Assembly: GCA_021323865.1 (NCBI GenBank)
Contig: JAJPKF010000020.1
Coordinates: 62,001-126,000, forward strand
Length of the DNA: 64,000 nucleotides
From: Pseudomonadota bacterium
GTDB taxonomy: Bacteria; Chloroflexota; UBA5177; JAJPKF01
Direction: 5' to 3'
The position numbers were made by a program, and so were the translations under genes. Under the pieces are notes generated by a model. That model had not been told where the DNA came from, did not search any database, and was given only the letters and a program-made list of their open reading frames with translations. This document shows positions 59,170 to 64,000 of the stretch, piece after piece. The first letter of the stretch is position 1. Each line of letters begins with the position of its first letter.

Positions 59170-60335
59170 TGCAGCTCCCGGGAGCCATCGGCGAGGCGTT
59201 GAGGGCCGCCTTTGCGATGTTCTGGCAAGTGCTCTGGCCCCTAGCCCTGGGTTTCCTACTCTCCGCAGTCGTGGAGACATATGTTTCTAAGCGCGCGGTT
59301 TCCCGCCTGCTCGGTTCCGACTCGGCCGGCAGCTTGGTGATCGCCGCGGGTTTCGGCGCCGCCTCCTCTTCTTGCTCCTACGCCGCCACAGCCCTGGCCC
59401 GTTCGCTGTTCCGTCGGGGCGCCACGCTGCGCAACGCCATTATTTTCGAATTTGCATCCACGAATCTGGTGTTCGAGCTAGGGCTCGTGCTGCTGGCATT
59501 GCTCGGCTGGCAGTTTCTGGCAGGGGAGGTGAGCGGCGGTGTTCTCATGATCCTGCTCATTGCCCTGCTCTTCAGAGTGACGCTGCGGCCCTGGCTGGTC
59601 GAGGCGGCGCGGCGTCAATCGGAGAAGGGATTGAGTGGCCGAATGGAGGGCCACGCGGCCATGGATATGTCGGTGACCGAGGGGCCCATTCTTCGTCGGG
59701 TATTCTCGGGCCCGGCCCTGACCTCAGTCAGCCACTACTATTTCATGAACGTCTACAGCCTCTGGTTGGACCTTGCCGTGGGCCTTTTGGTGGCCGGTGC
59801 GCTGTCGGCGTGGGTCCCCGGCGGGGCCTGGTCGGCTCTGTTTCTGAGGGGCCATGGTCCGTGGACAGAGGTGTGGGGCGCGGTAATCGGACCTCTGGTG
59901 GCGATGGTGACCTTCGTGTGCTCGGTGGGCAACATTCCGCTGGCCGCCGTCCTATGGCGAGGCGGTATCTCCTTCAGCGGGGCCATTGCCTTCATCTTTG
60001 CGGATCTGCTCATCCTGCCCATCTTGGATATCTACCGGCGGTACTATTCCACACGTGTGGCCCTTTATCTGGCAGCTGTGTCGTACGTGGCCATGACGGT
60101 TGCAGGCTTGGCCGCCGGCGCCGCGTTCCGACTCATCGGGATTGTTCCGACGAGCCGGCATGTGGGCATACTTCAGTCCCAGCCCGTCTGGGACACCACT
60201 ACGGCCCTCAATCTGGTCTTCTTAGCCCTCAGCGCGGTGCTGGCGGTTCGCTTTCTCCGGACTGGGGGCGTCCCCATGCTGCGGGCTATGGAGGCTATGC
60301 CCGGCGAGGACGCGACCCACTGCGGGGCCGTCTGA
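59169..60335 (+). CDS. Predicted permease (DUF318/YraQ-like family)
   Basis: Integral membrane protein of 388 residues with about eight helices. The two family repeats are visible as GFGAASSSCSYAATALARSLFRRGA and FVCSVGNIPLAAVLWRGGISFSG, each with a Cys-containing glycine motif. Relatives are permeases of unclear substrate; some (ArsP) export organoarsenicals. I set the start at the ATG at 59169, which overlaps the stop of a short leader ORF; the frame is open upstream to an ATG at 59109 that lacks a good ribosome binding site. The C-terminus (ATHCGAV) is short. Confidence 0.75.
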   Translation: MQLPGAIGEALRAAFAMFWQVLWPLALGFLLSAVVETYVSKRAVSRLLGSDSAGSLVIAAGFGAASSSCSYAATALARSLFRRGATLRNAIIFEFASTNLVFELGLVLLALLGWQFLAGEVSGGVLMILLIALLFRVTLRPWLVEAARRQSEKGLSGRMEGHAAMDMSVTEGPILRRVFSGPALTSVSHYYFMNVYSLWLDLAVGLLVAGALSAWVPGGAWSALFLRGHGPWTEVWGAVIGPLVAMVTFVCSVGNIPLAAVLWRGGISFSGAIAFIFADLLILPILDIYRRYYSTRVALYLAAVSYVAMTVAGLAAGAAFRLIGIVPTSRHVGILQSQPVWDTTTALNLVFLALSAVLAVRFLRTGGVPMLRAMEAMPGEDATHCGAV

Positions 60336-60362
60336 GCATGGGCTCGGGGTTCGTCGCAAAGG

Positions 60363-60884
60363 CTAGAGGCGGATGCGAAAGAACATCTGCTCGCCCCATT
60401 CGGAGGGTTGAGGGCCGGCCTCCCGGATGATTCGGGGGCCGTAGTGGCGCCGGATGCTGTCGGCGTAGCCGTTGGCGATGGCGGCGTGACGCTCGAGGAA
60501 GCGAAATCCTCGCTCCTTCAGCTCCCGCTCGACCATCTGCATCAGCAGTCCCACCAATGCTCGACCCCGAAGTTCCCGACGAATCACCGTGTCGACAATG
60601 TAGGCGGTCTCGCGTTCACGTCGGTTCGCGGCAATCCCGCCCATGCCTGCGGCCACGGTGAAACCACCGATCCGGTCGTCGTCACCGATTAGCAGACCGG
60701 CGGTGCTCGTCGGCTCAAGGAATGCCCATTTGAGATACTGCTTGCTAAAGGCTCCGCGGCCGAACCCCTCACGCTCGATCTCCATGATCTGGTGGGCGAT
60801 CGACTGCCAAGGGCAAGCCTGTGGATCATAGATTCGAGCCACGTAGTGGCCGCCAGCTACGGCGCTTCCAGGCATTCCGCACAT
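60363..60884 (-). CDS. GNAT-family N-acetyltransferase
   Basis: A 173-residue acetyl-CoA-dependent acetyltransferase of the GNAT fold. The pattern AGLLIGDDDRIGGFTVAAGMGG, then AYIVDTVIRRELRGRALVGLLMQMVERELKERGFRFLE shows the central strand and the acetyl-CoA-binding helix (motif A as RRELRGRALVG). Substrate unknown. I start it at the ATG at 60884, 7 bases after the DinB gene stop, making a two-gene unit; the frame upstream is open but not homologous. Confidence 0.75.
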   Translation of the reverse strand: MCGMPGSAVAGGHYVARIYDPQACPWQSIAHQIMEIEREGFGRGAFSKQYLKWAFLEPTSTAGLLIGDDDRIGGFTVAAGMGGIAANRRERETAYIVDTVIRRELRGRALVGLLMQMVERELKERGFRFLERHAAIANGYADSIRRHYGPRIIREAGPQPSEWGEQMFFRIRL

Positions 60885-60891
60885 CGGGGCT

Positions 60892-61497
60892 TCAATCTGA
60901 AGCCAGCGTCGTGTCCCTCGGCGCTCTCCAGGGCTTGACCCAGGGCGTCTCGGGCCAGCCCTCGGCTGCGGCCATGAGCCGGATGGCGGTCGCCCCATCG
61001 ATGGCTTCCCGAATGATGTCGGCGTGTCCGGCATGCCGGGCAGTCTCTTCGATCACATGCAGCAGGACCCATCGTACGGACCAGGCCTCGACGTCCTGGG
61101 GAAACCAAGGAACATCCTTGGGAACGGGAACCGGCCGCACGAGATCGGGTATGGCCGCGACATCGCGCTCCGTCAGGGCGGAGACCTGGTCGTAGTGCTC
61201 CAGCACGCTCGCAAGGTGCTCATCCGGTCCCAGACGGAAGCTCGCCGCGTAGTCGTCATACCCCTCCTCGGGGCTCATGGTGGGTTGACGCTGCATGACG
61301 AGGTCCATCCAGTTCGTCTCGACGCCGGCAACGTGCTTGATCAGGCCGCCGATGCTCAACGAGCTGATCGTGGGCGTCGCTCGGGCTTGCTCCTCGGTCA
61401 GCCCATAGGCCGCCAGCCGGATGAAGTACCGTTGCTGCCGAAGGTAGCCGATGAGCCCCTCCCGTTCGTCGGCCACCGGTGGAGTTAGACCAGGCAT
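60892..61497 (-). CDS. DinB-family protein (DUF664-type)
   Basis: A 201-residue four-helix-bundle protein of the DinB/YfiT superfamily, close to the DUF664 group. Metal-ligand His residues are visible: LIKHVAGVETNW, and WVLLHVIEETARHAGHADIIRE near the end. Such proteins are thiol-dependent S-transferases (mycothiol or bacillithiol) or of unknown role. The ATG at 61497 follows GAGGAAGG at good distance, so the open frame further upstream is not used. Confidence 0.85.
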   Translation of the reverse strand: MPGLTPPVADEREGLIGYLRQQRYFIRLAAYGLTEEQARATPTISSLSIGGLIKHVAGVETNWMDLVMQRQPTMSPEEGYDDYAASFRLGPDEHLASVLEHYDQVSALTERDVAAIPDLVRPVPVPKDVPWFPQDVEAWSVRWVLLHVIEETARHAGHADIIREAIDGATAIRLMAAAEGWPETPWVKPWRAPRDTTLASD

Positions 61498-61899
61498 GGC
61501 GAAACCTTCCTCTCGTCTGTGATTGCCGCTGCGACTCCGCGAGGATCTCTCGCAGTATCGCCGACCGTTGCCGGTCTCGGATCCACCCGCGGATGTGAGG
61601 CGGACTGTCACGGAAAGAAAAGGATGCAAGTCAGCGCCCACCAGCATCGCGTGGATCGTTTGCTGGTTGACAGCCATCTGTTTCCATGTCGGTTGTTGGT
61701 CTGGACGCCGGCGATTCGACAAGGATTCCGACTTCGAAAGCGAGCTGCCGCGAATGATGCTGAAGAGGCCTGACCAGGGCACGTTGAGTGGTCGCAGCGC
61801 ACGCCGGCCACGCCATTCAGAGCGCGTTCGCTTTTATTGGGCTCACCGGCATACAATGGGCGCATTCAATGACTTCGGCAACCCGGCAAGGAGGGTGAC
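61498..61899. promoter_or_regulatory. Divergent promoter region, DinB gene and beta-helix gene
   Basis: About 400 bases with no convincing gene. A consensus-like -10 box, TACAAT, sits at 61852-61857, about 40 bases before the beta-helix ATG. No good -35 is spaced correctly. The strong AGGAGGGTG ribosome binding site lies at its end. Confidence 0.4.
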
Positions 61900-63540
61900 A
61901 TGAACGGCCGAATCGCAAAGGCAGCTTTGACCGCGCTGACGATTGGAGGCCTGTCCGCAATCGGGCTGGCGGCCTCGGGAGGCACCGCCGCCGCCGCTTC
62001 CAAGACAATCTATGTCTCGCCGGTGGCGAAGTCCACGGCGAAGGGGACCTCCTGCCCCACCGCAAAATATTCGTTCATTCAACAGGCGGTTGCGGCAGCG
62101 CCCAAGGGCGGGACGGTCATCATCTGCGACGGCACCTATACCATGGCGAATCAGAACGTCAAGCCATTCACACCGATGGTGGTGATCGACAAATCGCTCA
62201 CCTTTTTGGGGCAGTCGGCGACCATCGACGGCTCGGGCGGCACGCCCGGGACCGGGGCTCTCATAGACATCGCCATCACTGCCTCGCACGTGACCGTCTC
62301 GGGGTTCACCCTCACAGGAGCCGTGGACGAAGGGGTAGTCGCTCTCCCGGACGCGGCGCTCAAGTCGCCAGGTGAGTTTCCCGCCAAGCCCTCTTCTCCC
62401 CTGACACACATCACCATCACCGGCAACCTCGTCAACGGCGTCGATCGTGGCTTTGTCTCCCCAAACGGCTGCGTTCTCGCCTTCGAATACTTCGGAGACT
62501 GCGGCGGAGGAATCCACTTCAACGCCGTCGCCTACTCGACGATCTCCCACAATACCGTTACCGACAACGCCGAGGGCATACTCATCACGGACGACGCAGG
62601 ACCGGCGGACCACAACACCATCTCCAACAATCAAACCATTAACAATCCCATCGAGTGCGGCATTGTTCTGCCCTCTCACAACTCGCGGGCCGCCTCGGTG
62701 AAGTTCAACCCCAACGGCACCTACACGATCACCCGCCTCAATCCCAAGAAGGCCGGGGTGTACGACAACCTGGTCGAGAACAACATCTCGCTCAACAACG
62801 GCACAGCGGGATTTCGAGGCAATACCGCGGGCAGCGGCTCGGGTTACCTTATTGCCGCCGCCGGGCCAGGCACCGCTTCATACAACAACGTCATCAAGAA
62901 CAACATCGCCCACGGCAATGGTCTGGCCGGCGTGGTCATCCATGGCCACTATGTCGGTGGCGTCTATGTCGGCGGCAACAAGATCACCGGCAACACGCTC
63001 GGCCTCAATAACACCGGTGGAGATCAGCTGGATTCACCCTGGACTCCGATGGATACCGCCTCTACCGGCATTCTCATCGAGTCGGCCGGCCGGATCACCA
63101 TGACGGTTTCCGGAAACCATATCTCCGACGACGGAATTGGCATTTGGCACAACAAGGCCGTCACACTCAAGGGAAGCAATACCTTCTCCAACACAGGGAC
63201 GAAGGTCTACGCTCCCAGCGTGCCCTTCGGAAGCGCCTGGTGCGCGCCCGTGAATTTCTTCCCGCAGGTCTGCCCGCCGGCGAAGAACGGCACGGCGACC
63301 CTGTACGGCTTCGCGGTACCCAACGGATCGAAAACGACCTCTTACTTCCGGTACGGAACCAAGAAGAACGATCTGACCAAGAAGACGGCCGTCCAGAACG
63401 ACGGCAAGGGCGTGAAGATCGTCGGTCAGACGGCGAACCTCAAGAACCTCAAAAGCAAAACCACCTACTACTTCGAGCTGGTGGTCAAGAACGCTCAGGG
63501 CACGACGACCGGGTCAGAGCTGAGCTTCACGACGACCTAG
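61900..63540 (+). CDS. Secreted right-handed beta-helix protein
   Basis: Exported 546-residue protein. The signal peptide ends near GTAAAAS. The body has the pectate-lyase-like parallel beta-helix pattern of short turns with Asn: ITITGNLVNGVDRGF, STISHNTVTDNAEGILITDDAG, NLVENNISLNNGTAGFRG, NVIKNNIAHGNGLAGVVIHG and ITMTVSGNHISDDGIGIW. It begins with the NosD-like SFIQQAVAAAPKGGTVIICDGTY. The last 90 residues form a fibronectin-like domain (TTYYFELVVKNAQGT). It may degrade or bind a polysaccharide; no catalytic residues can be assigned. AGGAGGGTG precedes the ATG. Confidence 0.8.
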   Translation: MNGRIAKAALTALTIGGLSAIGLAASGGTAAAASKTIYVSPVAKSTAKGTSCPTAKYSFIQQAVAAAPKGGTVIICDGTYTMANQNVKPFTPMVVIDKSLTFLGQSATIDGSGGTPGTGALIDIAITASHVTVSGFTLTGAVDEGVVALPDAALKSPGEFPAKPSSPLTHITITGNLVNGVDRGFVSPNGCVLAFEYFGDCGGGIHFNAVAYSTISHNTVTDNAEGILITDDAGPADHNTISNNQTINNPIECGIVLPSHNSRAASVKFNPNGTYTITRLNPKKAGVYDNLVENNISLNNGTAGFRGNTAGSGSGYLIAAAGPGTASYNNVIKNNIAHGNGLAGVVIHGHYVGGVYVGGNKITGNTLGLNNTGGDQLDSPWTPMDTASTGILIESAGRITMTVSGNHISDDGIGIWHNKAVTLKGSNTFSNTGTKVYAPSVPFGSAWCAPVNFFPQVCPPAKNGTATLYGFAVPNGSKTTSYFRYGTKKNDLTKKTAVQNDGKGVKIVGQTANLKNLKSKTTYYFELVVKNAQGTTTGSELSFTTT

Positions 63541-63543
63541 TGG

Positions 63544-63582
63544 AAGGGGCCTAGCGCGCCGTCACGGTGCGCTGGGCCCCTT
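63544..63582 (+). terminator. Hairpin terminator after the beta-helix gene
   Basis: AAGGGGCC (63544-63551) and AGCGC (63553-63557) pair with GCGCT (63569-63573) and GGCCCCTT (63575-63582), with one mismatched position. A CTTTT run follows at 63586-63590, as expected of an intrinsic terminator 4 bases after the stop codon region. Confidence 0.75.
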
Positions 63583-63795
63583 GCCCTTTTGCAGTGTATG
63601 GCTCTCCCTCCGTCTGTCCGGAGACTACTAAGCGCCTTGGCTTGTCTATCATTAGCGTCCCGGATCCCGACAAGGTGGATAGTGAGAGAGGGAATCCGGA
63701 GCCGCCGGACAGCACGAGAGGCGAGAGAATGAGGATCCGCCGTCAGAGCGACTCGGGCCTCGGCTTCTGGCGACGGTGGGGATCCCGCTAACCGC

Positions 63796-64000
63796 TTGAC
63801 GCGGAGAGGCGCAGGCAACACGGGCCTGACGGGCCGCTCGGCAAATGACTTGCTGCGGCTCCTGCGAGCTGGCGAGGCGTCGCCCGTCGAGGTCCTGGCT
63901 GGGTTCTTGGCACGCATCGCCGAAGTCAATCCGTCCATAAACGCCGTTGTCACCAGTCGGAAGGAGGCGGCGATGGCGGAGGCCAGGGTGGCTGAGGAGG
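63796..64000 (+). CDS. Amidase family protein (GatA-like), 3' end cut by window
   Basis: The first 68 codons of an amidase-signature enzyme: LTGRSANDLLRLLRAGEASPVEVLAGFLARIAEVNPSINAVVTSRKEAAMAEA. This is the usual N-terminal helical part of GatA and related amidases, before the Ser-Ser-Lys catalytic triad, which lies outside the window. I start at the TTG at 63796; an earlier start cannot be excluded. Whether it is the glutamyl-tRNA amidotransferase subunit cannot be told from this part. Confidence 0.7.
   Translation, partial: MTRRGAGNTGLTGRSANDLLRLLRAGEASPVEVLAGFLARIAEVNPSINAVVTSRKEAAMAEARVAEE

Noticed and set aside
61498-61782. N-terminal extension of the DinB gene
   Set aside because: The ribosome binding site and family homology both point to the ATG at 61497; the extra part is Ser/Arg-rich shadow sequence.
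63567-63791. 74-codon open frame before the amidase gene
   Set aside because: It overlaps the terminator tail, has no family resemblance and no ribosome binding site.
1-64000. CRISPR arrays, prophage, transposases, integrases, rRNA and tRNA genes
   Set aside because: Looked for by eye on both strands; no regularly spaced repeats, no transposase or integrase motifs and no RNA-gene signatures were found.

Overview
This is a GC-rich, gene-dense chromosomal segment (base composition judged by eye, not counted). It comes from a free-living aerobic or respiring bacterium. The nuo gene order, the high GC, the UdgX-type glycosylase, the long Thr/Pro linkers and the Pho-box-like 11-bp repeats suggest a terrestrial Terrabacteria lineage such as Chloroflexota, Dormibacterota or an actinobacterial relative. 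That placement is inference; no rRNA or other marker gene is present. I see no tRNA, rRNA, CRISPR array, prophage or insertion sequence.

Layout. 1-5.5 kb: a drug/metabolite exporter (cut by the window edge), rsmG, a small membrane protein and a large secreted M23 peptidase-like protein. 5.5-7.2 kb: a small, lower-GC accessory patch with two XRE-type regulators, one frameshifted and carrying a Panacea fragment, plus a pair of coupled membrane proteins. 7.2-13.2 kb: a DUF2089-DUF4097 module, an orphan Flp pilin, an MFS exporter, an L,D-transpeptidase and an SDR. 13.4-26.7 kb: a respiratory complex I operon, nuoABCDEGHIJKLMN, with no nuoF. 26.8-32.5 kb: a PAP2 phosphatase, a HAF-repeat secreted protein, UdgX, a lone FixC-type flavoprotein and a threonine dehydratase.

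32.6-39.1 kb: three secreted proteins read on the minus strand. Two are paralogous and EXORDIUM-like; the third is a short fibronectin-like protein between them. Upstream are four perfectly phased 11-bp direct repeats that look like a Pho box. 39.1-44.4 kb: a tightly overlapped five-gene envelope operon: beta-propeller lipoprotein, blue-copper lipoprotein, second propeller, periplasmic binding protein with no transporter, and a membrane protein ending in a dead gluzincin-like domain. I know of no described system with this composition.

44.5-50.9 kb: TauE/SafE permease, HNH nuclease, asnS, a GH13 glycosidase, tatA and an AlkZ-related protein. 51-56.2 kb: a surface-glycan cluster (nucleotide-sugar dehydrogenase, epimerase, GT2, membrane glycosyltransferase). 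56.2-58.7 kb: gapA-pgk plus a PRC-barrel-like protein. 58.7-64 kb: a permease preceded by a hairpin and a 12-codon leader ORF, a DinB-GNAT pair, a secreted beta-helix protein and the start of an amidase gene.

The strongest leads are the Pho-like repeat array with its secreted operon, the five-gene copper/propeller envelope operon, and the complex I operon without nuoF.
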